A DNA stretch of 41,493 bases, taken from assembly GCA_002490465.1 (NCBI GenBank), contig DKUB01000058.1:1-41493 (forward strand), given 5' to 3'. The DNA is from Lachnoclostridium sp. UBA7215. GTDB lineage: Bacteria; Bacillota; Clostridia; Lachnospirales; Lachnospiraceae. Below are positions 16,815 through 23,414 of this stretch, one piece after another. The notes beneath the pieces were generated by a model. That model ran no database searches. It was not told the DNA's origin and worked only from the letters and a program-made list of their open reading frames with translations. The position numbers were made by a program, and so were the translations under genes. Numbering within the stretch: the first letter of the stretch is position 1; each line of letters starts with the position of its first letter.

Positions 16815-16875
16815 GTGAAAGAAAATGCGAATAGTGTTATAATTTAATAAAAAAATAAATTCGACTTATCATAAG
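16815..16875 (+). promoter_or_regulatory. Promoter and palindrome of the toxin-antitoxin operon
   Basis: GTGAAA (16815-16820) and TATAAT (16838-16843) have a 17-bp spacer and a TGT extended -10. CTTATCATAAG (16865-16875) is a near-perfect palindrome (5-bp arms, one centre base) between promoter and gene, a usual place for antitoxin binding and autorepression. Confidence 0.6.
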
Positions 16876-16897
16876 ATGTAAGAGAAAGGGGCGCTTT

Positions 16898-17116
16898 ATG
16901 ACTCTTCAACAGTTAACCATGGAAGCTATGGCTCTTTTACCAGAAAGCAAAAAATTACAGGTACTCAATTTTGCAAAATCATTAAACGCTGCACAAAGTG
17001 CGTCTAAGCATGTTTCTGCCAGCAAATCCCGACGCAAATCCGGCATATTGAAAGGGCAGGTTAAGATGGCGGATGACTTTGATGAAACGCCAGAATGTTT
17101 TAAGGAGTATATGTGA
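16898..17116 (+). CDS. Antitoxin of a VapBC-type pair (DUF2281-like)
   Basis: A 72-residue protein with an N-terminal helix pair (LLPESKKLQVLNFAKSL) and a C-terminal tail with the pattern GxLKGQVxMxDDFDE, as in DUF2281-type antitoxins that partner PIN toxins. The C-terminal tail of such antitoxins wraps the toxin's active site; the N-terminal part forms dimers and may bind DNA. GGGGCG lies before ATG 16898. Its stop codon overlaps the toxin start by one base, giving the antitoxin-first, coupled order typical of type II systems. Base composition is more AT-rich than the ferredoxin before it. Confidence 0.8.
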   Translation: MTLQQLTMEAMALLPESKKLQVLNFAKSLNAAQSASKHVSASKSRRKSGILKGQVKMADDFDETPECFKEYM

Positions 17117-17493
17117 TGATGTTATTAGATACTTGTGCATTTATATGGTTTTTAGAAGACAGTCTAGAACTGTCGCACGAGGCAAAGTCTGCCATTGAGG
17201 ATGGTGAAATGGTTTACCTCAGTATTGTATCGTTATGGGAAATCGCAATTAAAAAGAATCTTGGGAAATTGGAAATTAATCAGACGATGACAGAACTAGC
17301 TCAAATATGTCAGGATGCAGATATTACTATTCTCCCGATTAAAACCAGCTATCTTGACAAGTTGGAGACCTTACCAGAAATCCACGGAGATCCTTTTGAC
17401 AGATTAATTATCTCTACTGCGATGGAGGAAGGAGTTTCCATTGTTACGCATGATGCGAAGATTGCAAAGTACGGTATTCCTGTGATTTGGTAG
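17116..17493 (+). CDS. vapC: PIN-domain toxin (VapC-type ribonuclease)
   Basis: A 125-residue PIN-domain protein, a metal-dependent endoribonuclease. The acidic active-site residues are in place: D5 (LLDTCAF), E42 (LWEIAIK), D92 and D95 (HGDPFDRLI), D113 (VTHDAKI). It should be catalytically competent. Related toxins cut tRNA or rRNA; the target here is unknown. The longest frame begins with GTG 17113, but AAGGAG at 17102-17107 is best spaced (8 nt) for ATG 17116, which overlaps the antitoxin TGA by one base. No terminator is evident after it. Confidence 0.88.
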   Translation: MMLLDTCAFIWFLEDSLELSHEAKSAIEDGEMVYLSIVSLWEIAIKKNLGKLEINQTMTELAQICQDADITILPIKTSYLDKLETLPEIHGDPFDRLIISTAMEEGVSIVTHDAKIAKYGIPVIW

Positions 17494-17560
17494 ATAACAA
17501 CTGTAGCTAGCTTTCCGTTACTTTATTATTTAATAGAACTTTTTATACTTTGTATCAAAG

Positions 17561-17791
17561 GTGACATGCAAACTTGTAGGCGAATTTTACCAACATACAT
17601 TTGATATTAGCTGGGATGGCAAGGTGAATGGGACTTTATTTGATGACAAGAAAAAGAACGAAGCACGATTTACGAAAAAAGGATTTATGATAGATAATAC
17701 AACACTACAAAACAGTTGGAGATGCAGTAAAACAAATTGTAATTACATTAGCGAAAATAGAGAGAGCGCGGGTAATGTTTCTAAAATTTAG
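17561..17791 (+). CDS. Unrecognised short ORF, possible gene fragment
   Basis: A 76-residue open frame beginning with GTG that I do not recognise. The first half has beta-strand-like alternation (HTFDISWDGKVNGTLFDD) as in a piece of a larger beta domain; the end has two cysteines (CSKTNC). There is no convincing ribosome binding site or promoter, and it lies among remnants, so it is more likely a fragment than an active gene. Confidence 0.25.
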   Translation: MTCKLVGEFYQHTFDISWDGKVNGTLFDDKKKNEARFTKKGFMIDNTTLQNSWRCSKTNCNYISENRESAGNVSKI

Positions 17792-17816
17792 CTGATCCTG
17801 GCTGGTTAAGACAACT

Positions 17817-17945
17817 TTAAATTCCATACTCTGCCCTAAGCTTGGCAAGGAACTCACCAGCTTCCTGGTATTTCCCCTCTGCCGCTTGCTGCCTCGAGAT
17901 TTCTAAGTTCCTATAAATATCTTCCCGTGATTTTGGTGGTAAAAT
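17817..17945 (-). pseudogene. Antitoxin C-terminal fossil
   Basis: Reading the minus strand from 17945 to the TAA at 17817-17819 gives 42 codons that include REDIYRNLEISRQQAAEG, then YQEAGEFLAKLRAEYGI at the end. This amphipathic, charged pattern resembles the C-terminal tail of small RelB/Phd-like antitoxins. An in-frame stop lies directly upstream (17946-17948), there is no start codon or DNA-binding half, and no partner toxin, so it is a truncated relic. The family call is by pattern and is tentative. Confidence 0.45.
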
Positions 17946-18049
17946 CTACCAACCGCTTCATCTGGTTTTATTATAACATCTTATGAGCTAAATATAAACA
18001 GTATTTTTAAGAAAAAATCTGGGCTTTTTGGCAAAAGAAAGAAAAGTGG

Positions 18050-18078
18050 TTGACAATATTATGTAGATGTGATAGATT
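18050..18078 (+). promoter_or_regulatory. Strong sigma-A promoter before the candidate RNA
   Basis: A perfect TTGACA (18050-18055) and TAGATT (18073-18078) with a 17-bp spacer. Transcription should start near 18085, where no gene begins for 230 nt. Confidence 0.7.
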
Positions 18079-18084
18079 ATAGGT

Positions 18085-18260
18085 AATGAAAAGCTTTAGT
18101 GCTTTTGCGGCGATAAAAAGGAGCTACCCGTCCCGACTTTGCGGGCAATAGAAATACAAACAAGCTCTCTGCCTATGGAGTATCATAGGACTTGCTCCTG
18201 CAATTGTAATTCAAATAAAGAAAATTTTGTCCTGGGCTTAATTGCTCAGGCATTTTTCTT
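18085..18260 (+). ncRNA. Candidate structured RNA of unknown family
   Basis: A stretch of about 175 nt between a strong promoter and a terminator with no credible ORF. Perfect helices: AAAAGC/GCTTTT (18089-18094 with 18101-18106); AGGAGC/GCTCCT (18119-18124 with 18194-18199), enclosing CCCG/CGGG (18132-18135 with 18142-18145) and CCTATG/CATAGG (18172-18177 with 18184-18189), so the core can form a three-way junction. GAGCT (18121-18125) can instead pair with AGCTC (18163-18167), which would open the closing helix. It could be a free small RNA or a switch-like leader for the gene at 18317. I did not recognise a known riboswitch, 6S, SRP or T-box consensus. Confidence 0.5.
18231..18260 (+). terminator. 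Terminator of the candidate RNA
   Basis: CCTGGGC (18231-18237) pairs with GCTCAGG (18244-18250), one G-T pair, followed by CATTTTTCTTTT. Confidence 0.75.
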
Positions 18261-18316
18261 TTACTATAAAAGAAAAATTTTGAAGAAATAATAGGGAACA
18301 AGAGAGGAAATGATAG

Positions 18317-18505
18317 ATGGCAAATCAAAAGCTATTGGAAGTTTTTTTAGATACCAAAAGAATTTTGTGTAGGTATGACTATTATATTCATATACCGAAA
18401 TTAATAACGAAATATTACCATGACGAAAACAAGCAGGCGTCTTTATTTGCAATGGTAAATGGGAAAATTGACAATCATGCAGATTATGATTTGCATTACC
18501 GCTGA
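18317..18505 (+). CDS. Hypothetical 62-residue protein
   Basis: A short basic and tyrosine-rich protein (RYDYYIHIPKLITKYYHDENK) that I do not recognise. It has no signal peptide or membrane helix. AGAGG lies 9 nt before ATG 18317, so translation is plausible. It is the first ORF after the candidate RNA and its terminator, and could be under attenuation control. It might also be the truncated start of a longer lost gene, given the remnants on both sides. Confidence 0.4.
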   Translation: MANQKLLEVFLDTKRILCRYDYYIHIPKLITKYYHDENKQASLFAMVNGKIDNHADYDLHYR

Positions 18506-18615
18506 ATAAAAGCAGGAGAGCCGGATGATGAAATTACCCGCAGAACTCCAAAATGCTACGCGGCAAACTATGGAGCATACCGTAAACTCTTGCTTACAGC
18601 CAAAGGAGGGGTTTT

Positions 18616-18907
18616 ATGGGTAAGGGGAATCAGGTGCGTGAAAGAAGGAATTCTTTCAGAGTTTTTAAAAGAAAATAGAGCCGAGGTGGTAAAAGTGATG
18701 CAGTTGGATTACACATTTGACAGACAAATCGTACTTGAACGACGTGAAGCCAGGGAAGAGGGCCACTCAAGAGGCCGATTAGAAGAAATAATCTCCTCCG
18801 TACGTGAAGGGGATTACAGCATAGAGCGTGGTGCCGAGAAACTTGGGGTAACGGTTAAGGAATTTGAAAACTTGATGGAAAAGGAACAGCTTTTTACTGC
18901 TCCTTAA
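18616..18907 (+). pseudogene. Rpn-family nuclease/transposase-like remnant
   Basis: The frame up to TAA 18905-18907 encodes EGILSEFLKENRAEV, an acidic-basic helical stretch (ERREAREEGHSRGRLEEI) and a C-terminal segment with REGDYSIERGAEKLGV. This is the characteristic C-terminus of Rpn/PD-(D/E)XK recombination-promoting nucleases common in Lachnospiraceae. The matching piece just upstream (GNQVRE from ATG 18616, after AAAGGAGG) is in another frame, so a small deletion has broken the junction. The whole nuclease domain, about 200 residues, is missing. It is a dead relic of a mobile-type gene. Confidence 0.6.
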
Positions 18908-18948
18908 CATTTCTATACATTTTTTAAAAGGTTATAAGGAGAAATGGT

Positions 18949-19317
18949 TTGAATAAAGCGAGAAATATTATAAGCATCTTAATAGGAAGTGTCATACTTA
19001 CTCAGATGTGCTCAAACATGTCAAAGATAACTGGAGCCATCAGGCAGCTCGGGTTTAACATTGGCGGTGGTCTTTTGATGGGATTTGGAATATGCCTGGT
19101 CATTGTTATTGTTATGATATCTGTATTTATTTTGCAAAATGTATTGGAGCTTGTCGCAGCTCTTATTTATAGGGATGGGAGTGCAGAGGAAAACAAGTTT
19201 GCAGGCATACTGAATAAAATTAGTAGCTGCTCTGATCGTGTGCATCCAATCGATTCGGTCGATTGTTTCTATTGTCCGAAAGAAGATGTAACACCAGAGA
19301 TGGGAAAATTTACATAA
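18949..19317 (+). CDS. Small membrane protein of unknown function
   Basis: A 122-residue protein starting with TTG at 18949, with AAGGAG at 18936-18941 about 7 nt before. Two membrane helices are likely: a weak one near residues 8-24 and a strong one at about 40-72 (GICLVIVIVMISVFIL). The C-terminal tail holds CFYC (near residue 106-109), a possible metal or redox pair, but this may also be read-through into non-conserved sequence. I do not recognise the family. It converges on the DUF1349 gene with 19 nt between the stops and no clear terminator. Confidence 0.45.
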   Translation: MNKARNIISILIGSVILTQMCSNMSKITGAIRQLGFNIGGGLLMGFGICLVIVIVMISVFILQNVLELVAALIYRDGSAEENKFAGILNKISSCSDRVHPIDSVDCFYCPKEDVTPEMGKFT

Positions 19318-19336
19318 CAGTGGGAAAATTCTTTTT

Positions 19337-19939
19337 CTACTCGTCACGCCAATCCGCATCGGATTCCCACTGGCATTCAGTAATCTGCATATTTGAAAAT
19401 GTTGCCTTGTAGGAACCTTCGGTTGGGCTGCAGGCATATATTCCATATGTGATTTTTTCTGCTCCCTCCCACATATGGAAAATCCGCATCTGTCTGAAAT
19501 TTATGCCATCCTCACTGCATTCAATGCAGTAGTCGCTGTTCCTGCGCGAAAAGCGATACCACATACTTTTAATATCTGAGGGTATGTCTGTGGTTGCCCA
19601 GTCAGAATATCCATGATTTGTGACAACACTTCCCAATCGCTGTATTTTTTCATCTTCATATTCTATAGATGCCTTAAACCAGTTATCGCTATTTAAATAC
19701 ATGACAACGCCGCACTGGTCAAAACGACAGGCACTCTCAAACTCTGTCTTTACAATAAATGAAAAATACTTATCCGTTGTTTCAATCTGAAATACTGGAG
19801 CATTATCATTTTGAAAGCCATAATAGGTGCGTGCCCATAAGTCAGTCCCCCTTTCCGTAATAATCACGACATTGTCCTTACCAATCTGTACCTGTTTTGG
19901 TTGACGGATCCATTTCGGACTACATTTCAAAAAGTTCAT
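19337..19939 (-). CDS. DUF1349 domain protein
   Basis: A 200-residue cytoplasmic protein with the concanavalin-like beta-sandwich pattern of DUF1349 (COG3506): FQIETTDKYFSFIVKTEF, QCGVVMYLN, WYRFSRRNSDYCIECS and TYGIYACSP. The function of the family is poorly known; carbohydrate binding has been suggested from the fold. The longer frame starts at 19984, but GAGAGG 9 nt before ATG 19939 sets the start there. That start lies within the last 20 nt of the MFS remnant, so the gene was once the second gene of a transporter operon and may now lack its original promoter. Confidence 0.75.
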   Translation of the reverse strand: MNFLKCSPKWIRQPKQVQIGKDNVVIITERGTDLWARTYYGFQNDNAPVFQIETTDKYFSFIVKTEFESACRFDQCGVVMYLNSDNWFKASIEYEDEKIQRLGSVVTNHGYSDWATTDIPSDIKSMWYRFSRRNSDYCIECSEDGINFRQMRIFHMWEGAEKITYGIYACSPTEGSYKATFSNMQITECQWESDADWRDE

Positions 19940-20215
19940 CTTTTTTTCCTCTCTTTCTCTTTTTATATTCCTTACAAAGACCAATCCCTATGAGCAGCAC
20001 TATCGGAAAAATAATGCCTGTCCCAATACCCATCTTTAGGCTGTCTCCCAATGCCACTGATACCATTCCAACCAGTGTAGGACCTCCTGAACAGCTGACA
20101 TAACCGCCCAAATAATGGCCAGAATATTCACAGCAATCGTAATACCGGTAAAGGGCGCTGGTAAAATTTCCGGTAAGACGGTAAGAAGAAGGATACCTGC
20201 GGCTGATAAATGAGA
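19920..20215 (-). pseudogene. Frameshifted 3' remnant of an MFS transporter
   Basis: Two adjoining minus-strand frames together encode the last membrane helices of a major-facilitator transporter. The upstream part (from 20215, reading LSAAGILLLTVLPEILPA then AVNILAIIWAVMSA) is in one frame. The downstream part (SGGPTLVGMVSVALGD, KMGIGTGIIFPIVLLIG and the basic tail KEYKKRKRGKK, stop at 19920) is in another. The switch is near 20090-20105. About the first three quarters of the gene is missing, and the remnant ends 28 bp from the -35 box of the divergent AraC gene. Confidence 0.65.
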
Positions 20216-20242
20216 TTATATCGCATAATTCATATCTGGTCA

Positions 20243-20276
20243 TTGCACAAAATTACATATTTATAGTACAATGTAA
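20243..20276 (+). promoter_or_regulatory. Promoter and inverted repeat of the AraC gene
   Basis: TTGCAC (20243-20248) and TACAAT (20267-20272), spacer 18 bp. TTACAT (20253-20258) and ATGTAA (20271-20276) form a 6-bp inverted repeat over the promoter, a possible site for autoregulation. Confidence 0.5.
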
Positions 20277-20310
20277 CAAATTATATTTATATTTTGAGAG
20301 GAGGGGTGCT

Positions 20311-21198
20311 ATGGAAATTTATAAGATATCTACAGATGAAACATTGCGTGAAACCATTCCGCATGGCAATAGCCGTTATCCCTTTGCTTATTATCCCGAA
20401 AATATCTGGCACTTTGATTTCCACCGCATTGACTGGCACTGGCATCATGAACTTGAATTCCTATTTGTCGCTGAAGGAACGGCACTTTGCCTTGTGGGGA
20501 ACAAAAAAATAGAATTACATAAAGGCTGCGCTATATTTATCAACAGCGGCATTCTACACCGTTTTGAAGCACAATGCAGTACATTTACCCCGAATATTGT
20601 TTTTTCGCCTGCCCTGTTAGCGCCCGAAAAAAGCCTTATATATGAGAAATATATCCTGCCTGTTATAAACTCATCTGTTTCATATCAGATTTTTAGTCCG
20701 TACACAACATGGGAGAACGATGTTTTGCGGCTTTTATCACAAATTTTCACCCTTCAGGAAACAGAGCAGGATAATGAATTATCTACAATACAGCTTCTAT
20801 TTCAGCTTTGGAACATATTGTTGCGAAATTTAGACTTGGATTCCGGTTCTTGCGGTATTCATCGTTTAAATCACAAACAGGCAAGGTTACAAGCTATGAT
20901 GCAGTACATCCATGACCACTACATGGAAGAAATTACTCTTGGGATGATTGCGGCATCTGCGTCCATTAGCAAAAGTGGAGCTTTAAACATTTTCCAGTCG
21001 GGCATCCATATTTCTCCAGTGGCGTATCTCATCCAATACAGACTGGCGCAGGCTGCCGAACAGCTCTATGCTACTCAAAAATCCATTTCTTCCATTGCAG
21101 AAGAAACAGGATTTACAAGTTCCGGTTATTTTTGCCGGAAGTTTAGACAGCATTATCATATGAGCCCAAAGGAATACAGGCAGAAGAAAACGGAATAA
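20311..21198 (+). CDS. AraC-family transcriptional regulator
   Basis: A 295-residue regulator. The N-terminal cupin sensor domain (about 35-110) has the histidine-rich strand WHWHHELEFLFVAEG and the segment INSGILHRFE, typical of sugar- or metabolite-sensing AraC proteins. The C-terminal double helix-turn-helix (about 190-290) includes EEITLGMIAASASISKSG, SISSIAEETGFTSSGYFCRK and the closing MSPKEYRQ. GAGGAGGGG stands 5 nt before ATG 20311. It is divergent from the MFS remnant and DUF1349 gene, so it once probably controlled that operon; its main target now appears broken. Confidence 0.9.
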   Translation: MEIYKISTDETLRETIPHGNSRYPFAYYPENIWHFDFHRIDWHWHHELEFLFVAEGTALCLVGNKKIELHKGCAIFINSGILHRFEAQCSTFTPNIVFSPALLAPEKSLIYEKYILPVINSSVSYQIFSPYTTWENDVLRLLSQIFTLQETEQDNELSTIQLLFQLWNILLRNLDLDSGSCGIHRLNHKQARLQAMMQYIHDHYMEEITLGMIAASASISKSGALNIFQSGIHISPVAYLIQYRLAQAAEQLYATQKSISSIAEETGFTSSGYFCRKFRQHYHMSPKEYRQKKTE

Positions 21199-21223
21199 TT
21201 GGCATCATATTATCAAAATAATC

Positions 21224-21250
21224 TCGTCACATAGCCTTTGTGAATCGTAT
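21224..21250 (+). promoter_or_regulatory. Possible ECF-type autoregulatory promoter
   Basis: TCGTCA (21224-21229) and CGTAT (21246-21250) are spaced by 16 bp, like -35 and -10 elements read by ECF sigma factors (-10 often CGT). No good sigma-A promoter was found in this gap. The call is by spacing and the CGT only. Confidence 0.3.
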
Positions 21251-21291
21251 CTATAGTGTAAAGGGAATACGGAAAGGAGGGAATATACGGG

Positions 21292-21807
21292 ATGAATTTG
21301 TCAGGTACCGGCAATGAATCAGATGGTGCAGATCTGTATGCGCTGTACAGAGAAAGAGAGTTTACCGATGTTTATGAGAGGTATGCAGACGATATTTACC
21401 GTCTTTGTTTTTCGTTTATGAAAAACCATATGGATGCAGAAGATGCGGTGCAGGAAACATTTTTGAAGTTCTACTATTCGGAAAAGAAATTTGAATCGGA
21501 AAAGCATCAGAAAGCCTGGCTTATTGTCACAGCTTCAAATTATTGCAAAGATATATTAAAACAGCATTGGCGTAAGCGGCGGAGTATCGAACAATTACCG
21601 GTGACAGCCGGTGTAGAAGAACCGCTTGTGGATGAAATGATGGAATTGATTCTTGGGCTTCCGGATAAATACAAACTGGCGGTATACTTATATTATTATG
21701 AAGGATATGACAGCAGTGAGATTGCCAAAATGCTTAAAAAGCCTCCATCTACGGTACGCACATATTTACAAAAAGCAAGAAAACTCTTAAAGGAGCAATT
21801 GATTTAA
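21292..21807 (+). CDS. ECF-type RNA polymerase sigma factor
   Basis: A 171-residue sigma-70 family protein with only regions 2 and 4. Region 2 (about 28-95) has YADDIYRLCFSFM, the conserved DAEDAVQETFLKFY and KAWLIVTASNYCKD. Region 4 (about 115-170) has GLPDKYKLAVYLYYYEG and the helix-turn-helix SSEIAKMLKKPPSTVRTYL. AAAGGAGG lies 11 nt before ATG 21292. The next gene, 19 nt downstream, is a membrane protein of the anti-sigma type, so the pair should form a signal-controlled switch whose targets are unknown. Confidence 0.93.
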   Translation: MNLSGTGNESDGADLYALYREREFTDVYERYADDIYRLCFSFMKNHMDAEDAVQETFLKFYYSEKKFESEKHQKAWLIVTASNYCKDILKQHWRKRRSIEQLPVTAGVEEPLVDEMMELILGLPDKYKLAVYLYYYEGYDSSEIAKMLKKPPSTVRTYLQKARKLLKEQLI

Positions 21808-21826
21808 AGAAAGGGATTGGTGAAGT

Positions 21827-23269
21827 ATGGAGAAAGAAATAAAAGATTCTTACAGAAACATAAAAATGCCGGAAAAATCAAAGGAAAGGATTCATTCGGA
21901 AATCCTCCGTTCCGGCACTATCAATAGGAAGAACAGGCATTTGTTCCGCGCATGGAGAGCAGGTTTGGCGGCATGTCTTGCATTTGCTCTTGTCATTCCG
22001 ACAAGTGTATTTGCCGTTGAGAAAATTTCCGGACTCTTTATCAAAGAGGGCGCTGGGCAGTATGAGACAAGAGTCGAGCTTTATGGGGATAAAGAGTCAG
22101 CCTTGGCGGAAAAGACATCAAAGAAGGACAGAAAATATATTAAGGTAGATGCAGATTTTGGAAGCGATTATAAACTGGTTGGCGATATAGAATATTATTC
22201 CGGCGAAGATGGGAAAATGCATACCAAAAAAGTAAAATACAAAGAGGGCATGGACGGGACGTACAACTACGCTCACAAAAATGGTTTTTCTGCTGGCCTG
22301 GATTTTTTTTACAACGTCCTGTATATTGATACCAACAAGGATGTTTTATTGGATTTATATAATCTGGTATCCCAAAAAGAGATTACCGTAAACGGACACC
22401 GGGCGCTGTTATGCAGGATGAATACAATACAGGGCTCACAGTATGCAAAAGACCATGATTCGGACTATACGATTGATTTGTATGTATTTTATGACGAATA
22501 TGGATATGTCATTGATTTCTGCGGCATGCAGGGGCTCGGTGAGGACGCCCTTGTGTCTCTTGCGAAAAAGGCTACCGTGACGGAGAGCGAGAAAGATAAG
22601 GCGAGCCGATATGAGCTTCTCAGCCACTACAATAAGGCAAATATGGTGAAACTTGACGAGAGCAAGACAAGAGAAAAAATTAATCACCAGGTAGGAAAAG
22701 TAAGCCAGACATTGAAGAATGACGGCTTTGTCTATCAGGTGACAGACGTAACCGTTTCATCAAAAGTGCAGGATATGGATGGGGACAAATTTGAAGACAA
22801 CACGAAGAAATCCCTATGGGGTAAGGATGGAAAGTTAAGACCATATACGCGGGAGACGTTGCAAATGGGCGACGGGGTAAAAACCCCGGAACGTCGTGTT
22901 GTGGGAACGCAGAAAGTACAGCCGAAGATGGTTTATGTGACGATGAAAGTAAAATCGGAGAAGAATAATAACTTGTTCAGTTTACCAGATGTTATATTTG
23001 CTGATAAAGACGGAAAAGATTATTATCAAATCTGGTCATATGACAATTACAATCGACCGGCAGCCATTGAAGACGCCTTTATGGATCGTATGCCATGTTA
23101 TTTTAAGGAAACATCAGGAGGAGCAGGATTCTGGCTGAAAGATATGAATGCAGGAGAGGAAGCCGTTTATCATTTCGCCTATCTCATTGATGAGGATTTG
23201 GAAGATAATATGCTTTTACGTTTAGGAACCAGACAGGATAAACTTAAGTTCATTGATTTGTCGAAGTAA
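21827..23269 (+). CDS. Membrane anti-sigma factor / extracellular sensor
   Basis: A 480-residue single-pass membrane protein. A short cytoplasmic part (1-43) with basic and helical sequence is suited to bind the sigma factor. One membrane helix lies at about 44-66 (RAGLAACLAFALVIPTSVFA). The outside part is about 410 residues: a middle domain with FYDEYGYVIDFCGM resembles DUF4367-type modules and the C-terminal 190 residues, with a beta-rich segment (KMVYVTMKVKSE), resemble DUF4352-like Ig folds. Both names are pattern-based. The large outside region is unusual for an anti-sigma and may sense an envelope ligand. A strong terminator closes the operon. Confidence 0.75.
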   Translation: MEKEIKDSYRNIKMPEKSKERIHSEILRSGTINRKNRHLFRAWRAGLAACLAFALVIPTSVFAVEKISGLFIKEGAGQYETRVELYGDKESALAEKTSKKDRKYIKVDADFGSDYKLVGDIEYYSGEDGKMHTKKVKYKEGMDGTYNYAHKNGFSAGLDFFYNVLYIDTNKDVLLDLYNLVSQKEITVNGHRALLCRMNTIQGSQYAKDHDSDYTIDLYVFYDEYGYVIDFCGMQGLGEDALVSLAKKATVTESEKDKASRYELLSHYNKANMVKLDESKTREKINHQVGKVSQTLKNDGFVYQVTDVTVSSKVQDMDGDKFEDNTKKSLWGKDGKLRPYTRETLQMGDGVKTPERRVVGTQKVQPKMVYVTMKVKSEKNNNLFSLPDVIFADKDGKDYYQIWSYDNYNRPAAIEDAFMDRMPCYFKETSGGAGFWLKDMNAGEEAVYHFAYLIDEDLEDNMLLRLGTRQDKLKFIDLSK

Positions 23270-23301
23270 GAGAAAATTTTATACATTACCTGGTAAATAA
23301 T

Positions 23302-23341
23302 AAAAAAGTTGCAAAAAATTTAATTTTTTTGCAACTTTTTT
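23302..23341 (+). terminator. Terminator of the sigma/anti-sigma operon
   Basis: AAAAAAGTTGC (23302-23312) pairs perfectly with GCAACTTTTTT (23331-23341), and the inner A6 (23313-23318) with T6 (23325-23330), a 17-bp stem. It has T-tracts on both strands and so could act in both directions. Confidence 0.85.
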
Positions 23342-23354
23342 GCTGTCTGAATCG

Positions 23355-23384
23355 TTGTATAAGTACAGGGGAGTGCGAAATAAT
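23355..23384 (+). promoter_or_regulatory. Candidate promoter of the membrane protein gene
   Basis: TTGTAT (23355-23360) and AATAAT (23379-23384), spacer 18 bp, following the terminator and 31 nt before the gene. Confidence 0.4.
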
Positions 23385-23414
23385 TAAAAATTTTTATGTT
23401 AGGGTGGGATGCAT

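Noticed and set aside
18050..18260. Calling the RNA at 18.1 kb a known riboswitch, T-box, SRP RNA or 6S RNA
   Set aside because: No T-box sequence (AGGGTGGnACCGCG), SRP tetraloop region, purine, TPP or c-di-GMP consensus could be found; 6S RNA cannot be fully excluded without a covariance search.
20294..20512. 72-codon frame overlapping the AraC start
   Set aside because: The AraC frame begins after the strong GAGGAGGGG site at the right spacing and has full domains.
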